In this document: in pieces, positions 1 through 11,925 of the stretch
How positions within the stretch are numbered: position 1 is the first letter of the stretch
Layout of the letters: each line of letters starts with the position of its first letter
NCBI GenBank assembly: GCA_947493495.1
Contig: CANLRN010000009.1
Location: forward strand, 42,266 to 106,265
DNA from: an uncultured Aquimarina sp.
GTDB lineage: Bacteria > Bacteroidota > Bacteroidia > Flavobacteriales > Flavobacteriaceae
Direction of reading: 5' to 3'
DNA length: 64,000 nt
Notes under the pieces: generated by a model
The model's database searches: none
Told to the model about the DNA's origin: nothing
The model's input: only the letters and a program-made list of their open reading frames with translations
Translations under genes and position numbers: made by a program

Positions 1-467
1 CTTCGCATTTGCAATAAAGCATCAAAAGTTGCTTTCACTACATTGTGTGGGTTAGACGATCCTTGATTCTTAGAAAGTACATCATGAACTCCTACAGATT
101 CTAATACTGCACGAATAGCGCCACCGGCAATTACTCCTGTACCCGTTGCTGCTGGCATTAATAATACTCTTGCACCACCGTACTTTCCTTTTTGTTCGTG
201 AGGTAACGTTCCTTTGGTCAATGGGATACGTACTAAATTCTTTTTGGCATCTTCTACTGCTTTTGCAATAGCTTCTGCTACTTCTTTAGACTTACCTAAA
301 CCGTGACCTACTACTCCTTTTTCGTCTCCTACAACAACGATTGCAGAGAATCCAAATGCTCTACCCCCTTTTGTTACTTTAGTAACACGTTGTACTCCAA
401 CTAAACGATCTTTTAATTCGAGTCCACTTGGTTTTACTAATTCTGCGTTTTTATATTTTTGATACAT
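1..467 (-). CDS. rpsE: 30S ribosomal protein S5, 3' end truncated by window edge
   Basis: Minus-strand translation from ATG at 467: [60 protein letters not shown]; typical S5, position in operon. Confidence 0.95.
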   Translation of the reverse strand, partial: MYQKYKNAELVKPSGLELKDRLVGVQRVTKVTKGGRAFGFSAIVVVGDEKGVVGHGLGKSKEVAEAIAKAVEDAKKNLVRIPLTKGTLPHEQKGKYGGARVLLMPAATGTGVIAGGAIRAVLESVGVHDVLSKNQGSSNPHNVVKATFDALLQMR

Positions 468-473
468 AATTTC

Positions 474-830
474 TTAGAATTTAAGTCCTGCTTCTCTAGC
501 TCCTTCAGCTAATGATTTTACTCTACCGTGATATAGGTATCCTCCTCTATCAAAAGATACGAGTTCTACACCTGATTTTTTAGCTTTTTCAGCTAGAGCT
601 TTACCTACCAAGTTTGCTTTTTCTTCTTTATTTCCTTTTGCCGAAGCAATGTCTTTATCTCTTGAAGAGGCTGCTGTAATAGTTTTACCAGTTACATCAT
701 CTACAAGTTGCGCGTAGATCTCTTTATTACTTCTATAAACAGATAATCTAGGACGTTGTTCTGTTCCGCTTACTGTTCCGCGGATTCGCTTTCTGATTTT
801 TAATCTTCTTAAATCTTTTGAGAATGCCAT
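474..830 (-). CDS. rplR: 50S ribosomal protein L18
   Basis: ORF translation and operon synteny. Confidence 0.97.
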   Translation of the reverse strand: MAFSKDLRRLKIRKRIRGTVSGTEQRPRLSVYRSNKEIYAQLVDDVTGKTITAASSRDKDIASAKGNKEEKANLVGKALAEKAKKSGVELVSFDRGGYLYHGRVKSLAEGAREAGLKF

Positions 831-840
831 GACTATAGTA

Positions 841-1383
841 TTATGCAGATTTACCTGCTTTTCTTCTTAATTGTTCTCCTACGAATTTAATTCCTTTTCC
901 TTTATAAGGTTCTGGTTTACGGAAGCTTCTAATTTTTGCAGCCACCTGTCCTACCAATTGCTTATCGTGAGAAGTTAATTTTACAATTGGGTTCTTTCCT
1001 TTTTCAGAGATAGTTTCAATTTTTACTTCTGGTGCAATATCTAATACGATATTGTGAGAAAAACCTAATGCTAAGTCTAATTTTTGTCCTTGATTAGATG
1101 CTCTATAACCTACACCTACCAATTCTAACTCTTTAGTAAAGCCTTCTGAAACTCCTTGAACCATATTATTAATTAAAGCTCTGTATAAACCATGCTTTGC
1201 TTTATGATCTTTGGCTTCACTTGGTCTTTCTAGAACAACCTTATCTTCTTCTACTTTCACATTGATACTATCTATATCTTGAGAAAGTTCTCCTAATTTT
1301 CCTTTAACAGTAACAACATTACCTGACACTTCTACAGTGACACCAGACGGAATAGTTACTGGATTTTTTCCTATTCTTGACAT
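841..1383 (-). CDS. rplF: 50S ribosomal protein L6
   Basis: [15 protein letters not shown]...[10 protein letters not shown]. Confidence 0.98.
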   Translation of the reverse strand: MSRIGKNPVTIPSGVTVEVSGNVVTVKGKLGELSQDIDSINVKVEEDKVVLERPSEAKDHKAKHGLYRALINNMVQGVSEGFTKELELVGVGYRASNQGQKLDLALGFSHNIVLDIAPEVKIETISEKGKNPIVKLTSHDKQLVGQVAAKIRSFRKPEPYKGKGIKFVGEQLRRKAGKSA

Positions 1384-1403
1384 TTCTTTTGTCTTTTATA
1401 CTG

Positions 1404-1802
1404 TTAATATACGTAGCATAATACTTCGCCTCCTACATTCTCTTGTCTTGCCTGCTTATCAGTCATCACCCCATGAGAAGTAGAAATTATAGCAATTCCT
1501 AATCCATTAAGAATTCTTGGAACTTCTTTAGATCCTGCATATTTACGCAAACCAGGTTTACTGATTCTTTGTAATTCTTTAATTACAGGTTCTTTAGTTA
1601 ATTTATTATACTTCAAGGCTATTTTAATACTTCCTTGCGTAGTAGTATCTTCAAATTTATAACTTAAAATATACCCTTGATCGAATAATATTTTGGTGAT
1701 CTCTTTCTTAACCTTAGATGCAGGAATCTCTACTACTCTATGCTGAGCACTATTTGCATTTCTGATTCTGGTTAAATAATCTGCTATAGGATCTGTATTC
1801 AT
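1404..1802 (-). CDS. rpsH: 30S ribosomal protein S8
   Basis: [13 protein letters not shown]...[14 protein letters not shown]. Confidence 0.98.
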   Translation of the reverse strand: MNTDPIADYLTRIRNANSAQHRVVEIPASKVKKEITKILFDQGYILSYKFEDTTTQGSIKIALKYNKLTKEPVIKELQRISKPGLRKYAGSKEVPRILNGLGIAIISTSHGVMTDKQARQENVGGEVLCYVY

Positions 1803-1871
1803 TTTATATAATTTATGATATTGGTTTTCGAATTAACTATCGAACCTTACATCAATTACTTTACTGTATTA

Positions 1872-2141
1872 TTACCAACTTGCTTTTGTTACTCCTGGAA
1901 TTAATCCTTGATTCGCCATTTCTCTAAATGTAACACGAGAAATACCAAATTGTCTCATATATCCTTTTGGTCTTCCTGTTAGTTTACAACGGTTGTGTTT
2001 ACGAATCGGAGAGGCATTTTTAGGTAATTTCTGTAATGCATCATAATCGCCAGCTTCTTTTAAAGCTTTACGTTTTTCAGCATACTTAGCTACCGTTTTA
2101 GCTCTTTTTACCTCACGAGCTTTCATTGATTCTTTAGCCAT
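1872..2141 (-). CDS. rpsN: 30S ribosomal protein S14
   Basis: [26 protein letters not shown]; 89 aa, zinc-independent type. Confidence 0.97.
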   Translation of the reverse strand: MAKESMKAREVKRAKTVAKYAEKRKALKEAGDYDALQKLPKNASPIRKHNRCKLTGRPKGYMRQFGISRVTFREMANQGLIPGVTKASW

Positions 2142-2143
2142 AA

Positions 2144-2695
2144 TTAATTCTTTTTAAAAGGTAACCCTAGTTCTGTTAACAATGATTTTGCTTCTTTATC
2201 TGTTTTAGCAGAAGTTTCGAAGGTAACATTCATACCTGAAATTTTATTTACCTTATCAATATCTATCTCAGGAAAAATAATCTGTTCTGTTACTCCTAAT
2301 GAATAATTGCCTCTACCATCAAAACCAGTGGCGTTAATTCCATTAAAATCTCTCACCCTTGGTAAAGCACTAGTGATGAGACGGTCTAAAAACTCATACA
2401 TCTTTTCTCCTCTTAATGTAACTTTCGCGCCAATCGGCATTCCTTTACGTAACTTAAAAGAAGCAACATCCTTTTTTGAAATCGTTGCTATTGCTTTCTG
2501 ACCAGTAATTGTAGTTAATTCATCTACTGCATAGTCGATTAATTTCTTATCGGCTACTGCTGCTCCAACACCTCTACTTACCACTATTTTTTTTAATTTT
2601 GGCACTTGCATGATATTACTATAGCTGAATTCTTCTGTAAGAGTAGACACTACTCTGTCTTTATACTCTTGTTTTAATCTCGGGATATACGCCAT
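2144..2695 (-). CDS. rplE: 50S ribosomal protein L5
   Basis: Characteristic L5 ([10 protein letters not shown]...[20 protein letters not shown]). Confidence 0.98.
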   Translation of the reverse strand: MAYIPRLKQEYKDRVVSTLTEEFSYSNIMQVPKLKKIVVSRGVGAAVADKKLIDYAVDELTTITGQKAIATISKKDVASFKLRKGMPIGAKVTLRGEKMYEFLDRLITSALPRVRDFNGINATGFDGRGNYSLGVTEQIIFPEIDIDKVNKISGMNVTFETSAKTDKEAKSLLTELGLPFKKN

Positions 2696-2697
2696 AA

Positions 2698-3033
2698 CTA
2701 TATTACTTCATTAGATTTTTTAGAAAATCTTACTTTCTTACCTTCTTCAATTCTGTACCCAACTCTAGTTGATTCTCCTTTAGAGGTCATTAAAGATAAG
2801 TTGGATATATGAATAGGTGCTTCTTTTTCGATAATACCGCCTTGAGGGTTGGTAGCGCTTGGTTTAGCGTGTTTTTTTACCATATTTACACCTTCAACTA
2901 TTGCTTTATTTTCTTTTAAGAGCACTTTTATTACTTTTCCTGTTACCGCATTATCTGGAGTACTTTTGTGTGCTCCTGCGATAACTTTAACGGTATCTCC
3001 TGTTTTAATTTTTAGCTTTGTCATTTTTATCAA
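2698..3033 (-). CDS. rplX: 50S ribosomal protein L24 (start may be the internal Met at codon 4)
   Basis: [21 protein letters not shown] motif; synteny. Confidence 0.95.
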   Translation of the reverse strand: MIKMTKLKIKTGDTVKVIAGAHKSTPDNAVTGKVIKVLLKENKAIVEGVNMVKKHAKPSATNPQGGIIEKEAPIHISNLSLMTSKGESTRVGYRIEEGKKVRFSKKSNEVI

Positions 3034-3037
3034 AATA

Positions 3038-3406
3038 TTAAAGCACTTCTGGCGCTAGTGAAACAATCTTCATGAATTGCTTATCACGAAGTTCTCTTGC
3101 AACAGGTCCAAAAACACGTGTTCCTCTCATTTCTCCAGCAGGGTTCAAGAGAACACAAGCATTATCATCGAAACGGATGTATGAACCATCTGGTCTGCGC
3201 ACTTCTTTTTTGGTACGAACTACTACTGCAGTAGATATGGCTCCCTTTTTAATATTTCCATTAGGAGTTGCTTCTTTAACACTGACAACTATCTTGTCTC
3301 CTACAGAGGCATATCTTCTTTTTGTACCACCTAAAACACGGATAACTAAAACTTCTTTACCTCCTGTGTTGTCTGCTACTTTTACTCTAGACTCTTGTTG
3401 TACCAT
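3038..3406 (-). CDS. rplN: 50S ribosomal protein L14
   Basis: [27 protein letters not shown]. Confidence 0.98.
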   Translation of the reverse strand: MVQQESRVKVADNTGGKEVLVIRVLGGTKRRYASVGDKIVVSVKEATPNGNIKKGAISTAVVVRTKKEVRRPDGSYIRFDDNACVLLNPAGEMRGTRVFGPVARELRDKQFMKIVSLAPEVL

Positions 3407-3408
3407 AA

Positions 3409-3666
3409 TTACTTCGCTCTTTCAATTACTTCTACTAATCTCCAGCACTTGGTTCTACTCATAGGTCTTGTTTCCATGATCTTTACAGTATCACCAATAT
3501 TGCAGTCATTTTTCTCGTCGTGTGCAACATATCTTTTTGTTTTTAACACGAACTTTCCGTACATCGGGTGTTTTACTTTTCTAACTTCAGAAACCACGAT
3601 TGATTTCTGCATCTTGTTACTAGTAACTACACCTATACGCTCTTTTCTTAAGTTTCTTTTTTCCAT
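3409..3666 (-). CDS. rpsQ: 30S ribosomal protein S17
   Basis: [28 protein letters not shown]; ...[20 protein letters not shown]. Confidence 0.98.
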   Translation of the reverse strand: MEKRNLRKERIGVVTSNKMQKSIVVSEVRKVKHPMYGKFVLKTKRYVAHDEKNDCNIGDTVKIMETRPMSRTKCWRLVEVIERAK

Positions 3667-3678
3667 CTTTCAGCAGAA

Positions 3679-3873
3679 TTAACCGTTTAATTCTCTTTTT
3701 GTTAACTCAGTTGCCATTCTTGCAATAGATCTTCTTATTTTACGTAATTGTAAAGGATTTTCTAAAGGTGTCATAGCATGAGCGATTTTTAAATCTGAGT
3801 ACTCTTTCCGATATTTACCAAGTTCTTCTTGCAATTCAGCAATAGACGATTCTTTTACTTGTGATTGTTTCAT
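3679..3873 (-). CDS. rpmC: 50S ribosomal protein L29
   Basis: 64 aa, L29 pattern and synteny. Confidence 0.95.
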   Translation of the reverse strand: MKQSQVKESSIAELQEELGKYRKEYSDLKIAHAMTPLENPLQLRKIRRSIARMATELTKRELNG

Positions 3874-3887
3874 AGTCTTTATTTGAA

Positions 3888-4307
3888 TTAACCTTGATAG
3901 GTTCTTGATACAATAAACTTAGTTTTTACAGGAAGTTTCTGAGCAGCAAGGCGTAATGCCTCTTTTGCTACCTCGATTGGTACTCCACTGATTTCGAATA
4001 ATATTCTTCCTGGTTTTACTACTGCTGCCCAATATTCTACAGCACCTTTTCCTTTACCCATACGTACTTCGAGAGGTTTTTTGGTAATTGGCTTGTCTGG
4101 GAATATTTTAATCCACAGAGCACCTTCTCTTTTCATATAACGAGTAGCTGAAATACGAGCTGCTTCTATTTGTCTCGCAGTAACAAAACTTGAATCTAAT
4201 GATTTGATTCCGAAAGTACCGTTAGAAAGTGTATGTCCTCTTTGCGAAAGACCTTTCATACGACCTTTTTGTTGTTTACGGAATTTTGTTCTTTTAGGCT
4301 GTAACAT
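3888..4307 (-). CDS. rplP: 50S ribosomal protein L16
   Basis: [19 protein letters not shown]. Confidence 0.98.
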   Translation of the reverse strand: MLQPKRTKFRKQQKGRMKGLSQRGHTLSNGTFGIKSLDSSFVTARQIEAARISATRYMKREGALWIKIFPDKPITKKPLEVRMGKGKGAVEYWAAVVKPGRILFEISGVPIEVAKEALRLAAQKLPVKTKFIVSRTYQG

Positions 4308-4327
4308 TGTTAATTTACTTTAAAAAA

Positions 4328-5053
4328 TTACTTTCTACGACGTGATTTATTGTTTCCACCACCTCGTCCACCTCTGTCACCTTTTCCTTGTTTTTTGGAT
4401 AAACCAACTAAAGGAGAAAGCTCTCTTTTACCATATACTTCGCCTTTCATGATCCATACTTTTACACCTAACCTACCATAAGTAGTATGTGCCTCAACCA
4501 AAGCATAATCTATGTCAGCTCTAAATGTTGATAAAGGAATTCGACCTTCTTTATAGGATTCCGAACGAGCCATTTCTGCTCCATTCAAACGTCCAGAAAT
4601 CTGAATTTTGATACCTTCTGCATTCATTCTAATTGCTGCTGCGATAGCCATCTTGATAGCACGACGATATGAGATACGACTCTCAATCTGTCTTGCAACA
4701 CTAGAACCTACTAGGAATGCATCCAGTTCTGGTCTCTTAATTTCAAAAATATTGATCTGAACTTCTTTATCAGTAATTTTTTTAAGCTCTTCTTTTAACT
4801 TGTCTACCTCTTGTCCACCTTTACCGATAATAATACCGGGTCTGGCAGTAGTGATAGTAACGGTTACAAGTTTAAGCGTACGCTCAATAATTACTCTAGA
4901 TACACTAGCTTTTGATAAACGTGCGTGTACATACTTTCTAATCTTATCGTCTTCGGCCAATTTATCACCGTAGTCATTACCTCCATACCAGTTGGATTCC
5001 CATCCTCTGATGATACCTAGGCGATTTCCGATTGGATTTGTCTTCTGTCCCAT
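4328..5053 (-). CDS. rpsC: 30S ribosomal protein S3
   Basis: [27 protein letters not shown] domain [10 protein letters not shown]. Confidence 0.98.
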   Translation of the reverse strand: MGQKTNPIGNRLGIIRGWESNWYGGNDYGDKLAEDDKIRKYVHARLSKASVSRVIIERTLKLVTVTITTARPGIIIGKGGQEVDKLKEELKKITDKEVQINIFEIKRPELDAFLVGSSVARQIESRISYRRAIKMAIAAAIRMNAEGIKIQISGRLNGAEMARSESYKEGRIPLSTFRADIDYALVEAHTTYGRLGVKVWIMKGEVYGKRELSPLVGLSKKQGKGDRGGRGGGNNKSRRRK

Positions 5054-5061
5054 AGTTTATA

Positions 5062-5469
5062 TTAGCTTTGTGTATTATTTTTTGCTGCAACCACAATCGT
5101 AACGTGGTTAGAGCGTTTTCTTATTCTGTGTGCACGACCCTGAGGAGCAGGACGAAGTCTTTTTAACATACTTCCTCCATCTACACGAATCTCTTTTATA
5201 TAAAGATCTGCATCTTCAATGCTAGCATCTTCATTTTTCGCTTGCCAATTTGCTATTGCAGAAAGTACTAACTTTTCTAATCGACGTGAGGCTTCTTTAG
5301 GATTAAATCTAAGTATCTGAAGCGCTTTTTCAACTTTCTCTCCACGAATTAAATCCACTACTAAGCGCATTTTTCGAGGGGATGTAGGGCAGTTATTAAG
5401 TTTAGCAAAAGCAATTTGCTTTCTTTCTTCCTTAATTCTTTCTGCCATTTCTCTTTTACGAACTCCCAT
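5062..5469 (-). CDS. rplV: 50S ribosomal protein L22
   Basis: [27 protein letters not shown]. Confidence 0.97.
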   Translation of the reverse strand: MGVRKREMAERIKEERKQIAFAKLNNCPTSPRKMRLVVDLIRGEKVEKALQILRFNPKEASRRLEKLVLSAIANWQAKNEDASIEDADLYIKEIRVDGGSMLKRLRPAPQGRAHRIRKRSNHVTIVVAAKNNTQS

Positions 5470-5476
5470 GACTTAC

Positions 5477-5755
5477 TTATTTTTTACCTTTATTTTTAGC
5501 ACCTGCATGTCCTCTAAAAGAACGTGTTGGTGAAAATTCTCCTAATTTATGACCTACCATATTCTCTGTAATATATACAGGTACAAACTGACGACCATTA
5601 TGTACAGCAATTGTTTGACCAACAAAATCAGGTGATATCATTGATGCTCTAGACCAAGTTTTAATCACTGTCTTTTTATTAGCTTCGACATTTGCAGCTA
5701 CTTTTCTTTCTAACTTATAATGGATATAAGGTCCTTTTTTTAATGAACGTGCCAT
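5477..5755 (-). CDS. rpsS: 30S ribosomal protein S19
   Basis: [11 protein letters not shown]...[19 protein letters not shown]. Confidence 0.98.
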   Translation of the reverse strand: MARSLKKGPYIHYKLERKVAANVEANKKTVIKTWSRASMISPDFVGQTIAVHNGRQFVPVYITENMVGHKLGEFSPTRSFRGHAGAKNKGKK

Positions 5756-5761
5756 ATCTTA

Positions 5762-6586
5762 TTATTTCTTTCTACGTTCTACAATATACTTATTACTCGC
5801 TTTCGTTTTAGAGCGGGTTCTATACCCTTTTGCAGGTATTCCTTTTCTAGAACGTGGATGTCCTCCAGACGAACGCCCTTCACCACCTCCCATTGGATGA
5901 TCAACAGGATTCATTACTACTGGACGCGTACGTGGACGGCGACCTAACCAACGACTTCTACCTGCTTTACCTCCAACTACTAATTGGTGATCACTATTAG
6001 AGATAGCGCCTATTGTAGCCATACAGTTTACCAAAACTAGTCTTACTTCACCAGAGGGAAGCTTAACCGTAGCAAACTTACCGTCTCTGGCCATTAGTTG
6101 AGCAAATGATCCTGCACTACGTGCCATAACTGCTCCCTGACCTGGTCGTAACTCAATACAAGAAATGATTGTTCCTAAGGGGATATCACTAAGTGGCATT
6201 GCATTTCCTATTTCAGGAGCTACATTTTTACCAGAAACTATGTTCTGACCTACTTGTAATCCATTCTGTGCGATAACATATCGTTTATCACCATCTTGAT
6301 AATTCACAAGAGCGATAAACGCTGTTCTGTTCGGATCGTATTCTATAGTAGCAACAGTAGCTGGAATTCCCTGCTTATCTCGCTTAAAATCAATTATACG
6401 ATACCTTCTTTTATGACCTCCACCTTTGTAGCGCATGGTCATTTTTCCTCGATTATTTCTACCTCCAGTTCTTTTTTTCGGAGCTAATAAACTTTTCTCC
6501 GGCTTATCAGTAGTAATGGCATCGTATCCATTTACTACTCTAAAACGCTGACCTGGGGTAATTGGCTTTAATTTTCTTACTGACAT
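5762..6586 (-). CDS. rplB: 50S ribosomal protein L2
   Basis: [34 protein letters not shown]. Confidence 0.99.
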   Translation of the reverse strand: MSVRKLKPITPGQRFRVVNGYDAITTDKPEKSLLAPKKRTGGRNNRGKMTMRYKGGGHKRRYRIIDFKRDKQGIPATVATIEYDPNRTAFIALVNYQDGDKRYVIAQNGLQVGQNIVSGKNVAPEIGNAMPLSDIPLGTIISCIELRPGQGAVMARSAGSFAQLMARDGKFATVKLPSGEVRLVLVNCMATIGAISNSDHQLVVGGKAGRSRWLGRRPRTRPVVMNPVDHPMGGGEGRSSGGHPRSRKGIPAKGYRTRSKTKASNKYIVERRKK

Positions 6587-6595
6587 TTTTTAGTC

Positions 6596-6886
6596 TTAAA
6601 GATTACTGTATAAATCAATTACATCACCTTCCGCTACCTGTACAATTGCTTTTTTTATAGCTTTTGTTTTACCAGTTACCATACCTGCTTTAGTATAGCG
6701 GACCTTACGATCCGGGCGGACATTTATAGTACGAACTTTAGTAACAGATACTCCATAAACAGCTTCTACTGCTTTTTTGATCTCTACCTTATTCGATTTA
6801 TTATCTACTACAAAACTATAACGATTATATAATTCGCTATCTGCAGTAGCCTTTTCCGTAATAATAGGTTTTATTAAGATACTCAT
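6596..6886 (-). CDS. rplW: 50S ribosomal protein L23
   Basis: IIKPIITEKAT...YSFVVDNKSNKVEIKKAVE. Confidence 0.97.
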   Translation of the reverse strand: MSILIKPIITEKATADSELYNRYSFVVDNKSNKVEIKKAVEAVYGVSVTKVRTINVRPDRKVRYTKAGMVTGKTKAIKKAIVQVAEGDVIDLYSNL

Positions 6887-6891
6887 GGCTT

Positions 6892-7521
6892 CTATTTACT
6901 TAAATTCGTTTCAATTCCTTCCAAAGAACTTTCTAAGAGTATAACATTCTTAGCATTAAGTATTTTATAAGTACTTAATTCTGAGTATGTTATAACTTCA
7001 GAGCTTTTTAAATTGCGTGACGACAAATATACATTTTTATTTGACTCTCCCAACACAAACAAAGATTTTTTGTTTTCTAAGCCTAAAGACTTCAGAACTT
7101 CAGTAAAATTCTTTGTTTTTATGGAATCAAAAGTAAAGTCTTCGACAACTGTAATTGCCTTGTCACTTGCTTTAATACTTAGTGCAGATCTACGTGCTAA
7201 TTTTTTTAAGTTTTTGTTTAACTTAAAAGAATAACTACGAGGTCTAGGGCCAAATATTCTACCTCCTCCTTTAAAGATAGGAGATTTGATACTACCTGCT
7301 CTGGCTGTACCTGTTCCTTTTTGTTTTTTAATTTTTCTAGTACTACCTTTAATTTCTGCTCTTTCCTTAGCCTTGTGAGTACCTTGGCGTTGATTTGCCA
7401 AGTATTGTTTCACATCTAAGTATACAGCATGATTATTTGGTTCAATACTAAAAACAGCATCAGAAAGGTCTGCCTTTCTTCCTGTTTCTTTTCCTTTGAT
7501 ATCAATTACTGCTACCTTCAT
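6892..7521 (-). CDS. rplD: 50S ribosomal protein L4
   Basis: [33 protein letters not shown]. Confidence 0.98.
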   Translation of the reverse strand: MKVAVIDIKGKETGRKADLSDAVFSIEPNNHAVYLDVKQYLANQRQGTHKAKERAEIKGSTRKIKKQKGTGTARAGSIKSPIFKGGGRIFGPRPRSYSFKLNKNLKKLARRSALSIKASDKAITVVEDFTFDSIKTKNFTEVLKSLGLENKKSLFVLGESNKNVYLSSRNLKSSEVITYSELSTYKILNAKNVILLESSLEGIETNLSK

Positions 7522-8138
7522 TACTTCTGAATCGTTACATAAGCATTTTTATGGCCTGGAACACATCCTTTAACCACTAGTAGATTCTTTTCGGTCACTA
7601 CTTTTAATACTCTCAAGTTTTGAACTTTTACTTTATCGCCTCCCATTCTTCCGGCCATACGCATTCCTTTAAATACTCTTGCAGGATACGATGCAGCTCC
7701 TATTGATCCTGGAGCTCTTAGACGGTTATGCTGACCGTGAGTTGCTTGACCAACACCACCAAATCCGTGTCTTTTTACAACCCCTTGAAATCCTTTACCT
7801 TTAGAAGTTCCAGATACATCAACAAACTCTCCTTCTACAAAATGTTCTACGGTGATAGTATCACCTAATTTGTACTCCTCGTCAAAACCTTGAAATTCGA
7901 CAACTTTACGTTTAGCAACAGTTCCTGCTTTCTTAAAGTGACCTACAGCCGCTTTGGTAGCATTTTTGTCTGCTTTGTCATCGAAACCTAGTTGGATAGC
8001 ATCATAACCATCAACTTCATCAGTTCTGACTTGGGTAACTACGCATGGTCCAGCTTCGATCACCGTACATGGAATATTCTTTCCATTTTCGTCGAAGATG
8101 CTGGTCATACCGATCTTTTTTCCTATTAACCCAGACAT
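7521..8138 (-). CDS. rplC: 50S ribosomal protein L3
   Basis: [43 protein letters not shown]. Confidence 0.98.
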   Translation of the reverse strand: MSGLIGKKIGMTSIFDENGKNIPCTVIEAGPCVVTQVRTDEVDGYDAIQLGFDDKADKNATKAAVGHFKKAGTVAKRKVVEFQGFDEEYKLGDTITVEHFVEGEFVDVSGTSKGKGFQGVVKRHGFGGVGQATHGQHNRLRAPGSIGAASYPARVFKGMRMAGRMGGDKVKVQNLRVLKVVTEKNLLVVKGCVPGHKNAYVTIQK

Positions 8139-8231
8139 ATTATTATAATTACAAATTATGAATTCAGGCTTAAGAATATAAAATTCTTCATTCCTTCATT
8201 ACTATTATTAAAATTTATATTCAAATCAAAA

Positions 8232-8256
8232 CGGGATCAAAATAAATTCGATCCCG
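8232..8256 (-). terminator. Hairpin CGGGATC-N11-GATCCCG followed by T-rich sequence on the minus strand, inside the rpsJ-rplC gap (attenuator/terminator-like)
   Basis: Perfect 7-bp inverted repeat seen in sequence; minus-strand downstream reads GTTTTGATTTG. Confidence 0.45.
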
Positions 8257-8408
8257 AATATTATTTTGTTTCCGTTTTTCCCTTGCACGCAGCTCAGGAC
8301 ATTTTATTCTCGCACATGCGGGAATCTCATTTATAGGACCCCGAAACAAGTTAGAGATGAGTTCAACTAAAATCTTTATTTCTCTACGTTCATAAAGATT
8401 GAGTTTCA

Positions 8409-8714
8409 CTACACTTTAATTTCTACTTCTACTCCACTTGGTAATTCCAGCTTCATCAATGCATCAATTGTTTTTGATGAAGAACTATAAATATCCAATA
8501 ATCTCTTGTATGAACTTAATTGAAATTGTTCTCTTGATTTCTTATTCACGTGTGGAGAACGCAATACTGTAAAAATCTTTTTATGTGTTGGCAAAGGGAT
8601 CGGCCCTGTTACTACAGCACCAGTACTCTTTACAGTCTTAACAATTTTCTCAGCAGATTTATCTACTAAGTTATGATCGTAAGATTTTAATTTTATTCTA
8701 ATTTTTTGACTCAT
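8409..8714 (-). CDS. rpsJ: 30S ribosomal protein S10
   Basis: [22 protein letters not shown]...GPIPLPT. Confidence 0.98.
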   Translation of the reverse strand: MSQKIRIKLKSYDHNLVDKSAEKIVKTVKSTGAVVTGPIPLPTHKKIFTVLRSPHVNKKSREQFQLSSYKRLLDIYSSSSKTIDALMKLELPSGVEVEIKV

Positions 8715-8727
8715 TATTTCTTAAAAA

Positions 8728-10854
8728 TTAAGCATTAACGCCTCTTGCTGCAGCAATTACTTCTTCTGATATACTAGAAGGAGTTTCTGCATAATGAGAA
8801 AACTCCATTGTAGATGTTGCTCTACCTGATGACAAGGTTCTTAGTGTGGTTACATATCCAAACATTTCAGAAAGTGGTACAGTAGCTTTTACAGTTTTTG
8901 CACCTGCTCTATCTCCCATATCACTAACCTGTCCTCTACGCCTATTCAAATCACCTACTATATCACCCATGTTTTCTTCAGGAGTGATCACTTCTAATTT
9001 CATAATAGGCTCCATAATCACAGCTTTTGCAGCTTTTGCAGAATTTTTAAATCCTAATTTAGCAGCCAATTCAAACGATAATTGATCTGAATCTACATCG
9101 TGATATGAACCATCTTTCAATGTTACCTTCATAGCATCTACTTCATATCCTGCTAGAGGACCATTTTGCATTGCCATTTTAAATCCTTTTTCTATTGAAG
9201 GGATAAATTCTTTAGGAACATTACCACCTTTAATAACTGATTCAAACTGAAGTCCAACTTCACCTTCATCAGCTGGCTCAATAGTAAATACGATATCAGC
9301 AAATTTACCTCTACCCCCAGATTGTTTCTTATAAACTTCTCTATGATCTGCAGCTTGTGTAATAGCTTCTTTGTACTCTACTTGTGGTTGACCTTGATTC
9401 ACTTCTACTTTAAACTCGCGTCTTAGACGATCTACAATAATATCTAAGTGAAGTTCACCCATTCCAGAAATAATTGTCTGCCCTGAAGCTTCATCAGTTC
9501 TTACTGTGAACGTTGGATCCTCTTCAGCAAGTTTAGCTAAAGACATTCCTAATTTATCCACATCAGCTTTTGTCTTAGGCTCCACTGCGATACCAATTAC
9601 TGGATCAGGGAAGTCCATAGATTCTAATACAATAGGATTTTTTTCATCAGTCATGGTATCTCCAGTCTTAATGTCTTTAAACCCAACTGCAGCTCCAATA
9701 TCTCCAGCTTCTATAAAATCAATTGCATTTTGCTTATTAGAATGCATTTGGTATATACGTGAAATACGTTCTTTCTTACCTGAACGATTATTCAAAATAT
9801 ATGACCCCGCATCTAAACGACCTGAATATGCTCTAAAAAATGCCAATCTCCCTACAAAAGGGTCTGTAGCAATCTTAAATGCTAGTGCCGAAAATGGCTC
9901 TTTTACATCAGGCTTACGTGTTTCTTCTTTATCTGTATTAGGATTCACCCCTACTATACCTTCTTTATCTGTTGGAGAAGGCAAATAACGACATACAGCA
10001 TCTAATAAAAACTGAACACCTTTATTCTTAAATGCAGATCCACAAATCATAGGAATGATAGACATATCCATTACCGCAGCTCTTAGTGCAGCATGCACTT
10101 CTTCTTCTGTGATAGAATCCTCATCTTCCATAAATTTTTCTAAAAGATTTTCATCATAAGCAGCAACTTCTTCGATAAGTTTACCTCTTAATTCTGCCGC
10201 TTCTTCTTTTAGTTCTTCAGGAATATCAATTATATCAAAAGTAGATCCTTGTGTTTCATCATGCCATACAATAGCACGGTTTTTTACTAAATCTACAATT
10301 CCCTTAAAATCTGCCTCATCTCCAATATTCATTACGATTGGTACAGCATTAGATCCAAGCATGTCTTTAACTTGTTGACAAACTGCCATAAAATTAGATC
10401 CTTGACGATCCATTTTATTAACAAATCCAATACGAGGAACTTTGTAATTATCCGCAAGTCTCCAGTTTGTTTCTGATTGTGGTTCTACACCATCTACAGC
10501 ACTAAACAAGAACACCAATCCATCAAGCACACGTAATGAACGGTTTACTTCTACCGTAAAATCCACGTGACCTGGAGTATCGATAATATTAAAGTGATAT
10601 CCTTTAGTATCATCTATTGGCTGACCATTTTCTGTTGGAAACTTCCACTCACAGGTAGTAGCAGCAGAAGTAATTGTAATACCTCTTTCTTGCTCTTGTT
10701 CCATCCAGTCCATTGTAGCAGCTCCATCATGCACCTCACCAATCTTGTGACTAACTCCCGTATAATATAAAATACGCTCTGTTGTCGTAGTTTTTCCTGC
10801 GTCAATATGCGCAGCAATACCTATATTTCTTGTATATTTTAAATCTCTAGCCAT
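8728..10854 (-). CDS. fusA: Elongation factor G
   Basis: [26 protein letters not shown]1 motif; 708 aa. Confidence 0.99.
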   Translation of the reverse strand: MARDLKYTRNIGIAAHIDAGKTTTTERILYYTGVSHKIGEVHDGAATMDWMEQEQERGITITSAATTCEWKFPTENGQPIDDTKGYHFNIIDTPGHVDFTVEVNRSLRVLDGLVFLFSAVDGVEPQSETNWRLADNYKVPRIGFVNKMDRQGSNFMAVCQQVKDMLGSNAVPIVMNIGDEADFKGIVDLVKNRAIVWHDETQGSTFDIIDIPEELKEEAAELRGKLIEEVAAYDENLLEKFMEDEDSITEEEVHAALRAAVMDMSIIPMICGSAFKNKGVQFLLDAVCRYLPSPTDKEGIVGVNPNTDKEETRKPDVKEPFSALAFKIATDPFVGRLAFFRAYSGRLDAGSYILNNRSGKKERISRIYQMHSNKQNAIDFIEAGDIGAAVGFKDIKTGDTMTDEKNPIVLESMDFPDPVIGIAVEPKTKADVDKLGMSLAKLAEEDPTFTVRTDEASGQTIISGMGELHLDIIVDRLRREFKVEVNQGQPQVEYKEAITQAADHREVYKKQSGGRGKFADIVFTIEPADEGEVGLQFESVIKGGNVPKEFIPSIEKGFKMAMQNGPLAGYEVDAMKVTLKDGSYHDVDSDQLSFELAAKLGFKNSAKAAKAVIMEPIMKLEVITPEENMGDIVGDLNRRRGQVSDMGDRAGAKTVKATVPLSEMFGYVTTLRTLSSGRATSTMEFSHYAETPSSISEEVIAAARGVNA

Positions 10855-10865
10855 TCTATTCGTGA

Positions 10866-11342
10866 TTAAAATCTAAAGTGTGAGAATGCTTTATTTGCTT
10901 CTGCCATTTTATGAGTATCTACTCGCTTCTTAACCGCAGCTCCTTCTTCTTTTTCTGCTGCAATAATCTCTGCAGCAAGTTTCTGAGCCATCGATTTTTC
11001 ATTTCTCTTACGAGAAAACTGAATCAACCACTTCATAGCTGTAGATATTTTTCTATCTGGTCTTATTTGATTAGGAATCTGAAAAGTTGCTCCACCAACA
11101 CGACGGCTTCGCACCTCTACGTGTGGCATTACATTAGATAATGCGTCTTTCCATATCTCTAGGGAAGTTTTTTCTTCATTTTGTTTTTTCTCTTCTACAA
11201 TATCCATTGCATCGTAAAAGATTCTGAAAGCAACTGACTTTTTACCATCCCACATCATCATATTTACGAAACGAGTCACTAATTGATCGTTAAAACGTGG
11301 ATCTGGCAAAATAGGTCTTTTTTTAGCCTTTCTTTTTCTCAT
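10866..11342 (-). CDS. rpsG: 30S ribosomal protein S7
   Basis: [27 protein letters not shown]. Confidence 0.98.
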   Translation of the reverse strand: MRKRKAKKRPILPDPRFNDQLVTRFVNMMMWDGKKSVAFRIFYDAMDIVEEKKQNEEKTSLEIWKDALSNVMPHVEVRSRRVGGATFQIPNQIRPDRKISTAMKWLIQFSRKRNEKSMAQKLAAEIIAAEKEEGAAVKKRVDTHKMAEANKAFSHFRF

Positions 11343-11366
11343 GTCTTGTTCTTAAAGTTTTTTAAA

Positions 11367-11741
11367 TTACTTCTTAGGGCGTTTTGCACCATACTTAGAT
11401 CTACGTTGTGTTCTTCCATCTACACCTGCGGTGTCTAATGCTCCACGAACGATATGATATCTAACTCCTGGTAAATCTTTTACCCTTCCACCTCTAACTA
11501 ATACTATCGAGTGCTCTTGGAGATTGTGTCCTTCGCCACCTATGTATGCGTTTACCTCCTTACCATTGGTTAACCTAACACGAGCTACTTTACGCATAGC
11601 TGAGTTTGGTTTTTTTGGTGTAGTGGTATAAACACGCGTACAAACACCGCGGCGTTGCGGGCACGAATCCAAAGCAGCCGATTTACTCTTCTTAGTTATT
11701 TTGGCTCTACCTTTTCTTACTAATTGTGAAATTGTTGGCAT
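11367..11741 (-). CDS. rpsL: 30S ribosomal protein S12
   Basis: [12 protein letters not shown]...[24 protein letters not shown]. Confidence 0.99.
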   Translation of the reverse strand: MPTISQLVRKGRAKITKKSKSAALDSCPQRRGVCTRVYTTTPKKPNSAMRKVARVRLTNGKEVNAYIGGEGHNLQEHSIVLVRGGRVKDLPGVRYHIVRGALDTAGVDGRTQRRSKYGAKRPKK

Positions 11742-11797
11742 AATTTGCTTACACTATTTTTTACTATTTTTATAAAATACCTCTTTATAGAGGGCTG

Positions 11798-11828
11798 CAA
11801 AGGTAGAATTTTTTTTTAGCAATTCAAA
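11798..11828 (-). promoter_or_regulatory. Bacteroidota-type promoter for the ribosomal operon: TTTG-N19-TACCTTTG
   Basis: Minus strand: -33 TTTG (11828..11825) and -7 TACCTTTG (11805..11798) with exactly 19 nt spacing; matches the known Bacteroidota consensus TTTG-N19-TAnnTTTG. Confidence 0.8.
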
Positions 11829-11925
11829 TCCTAAATCATTAATTTTTAAATTGACCTAAAATCAATTCATTTAATCGTAAGAAATCCCTGTATTTTACGT
11901 TATTTTACTTTCATTATTAAATGCT

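Noticed and set aside
2307-3682. Plus-strand ORFs opposite ribosomal protein genes
   Set aside because: Antisense of confidently identified ribosomal proteins.
8221-8409. 62-aa minus-strand ORF between rpsJ and rplC
   Set aside because: Starts at a GTG overlapping the rpsJ stop and runs through the hairpin region; no recognisable protein character, more likely structured non-coding sequence.
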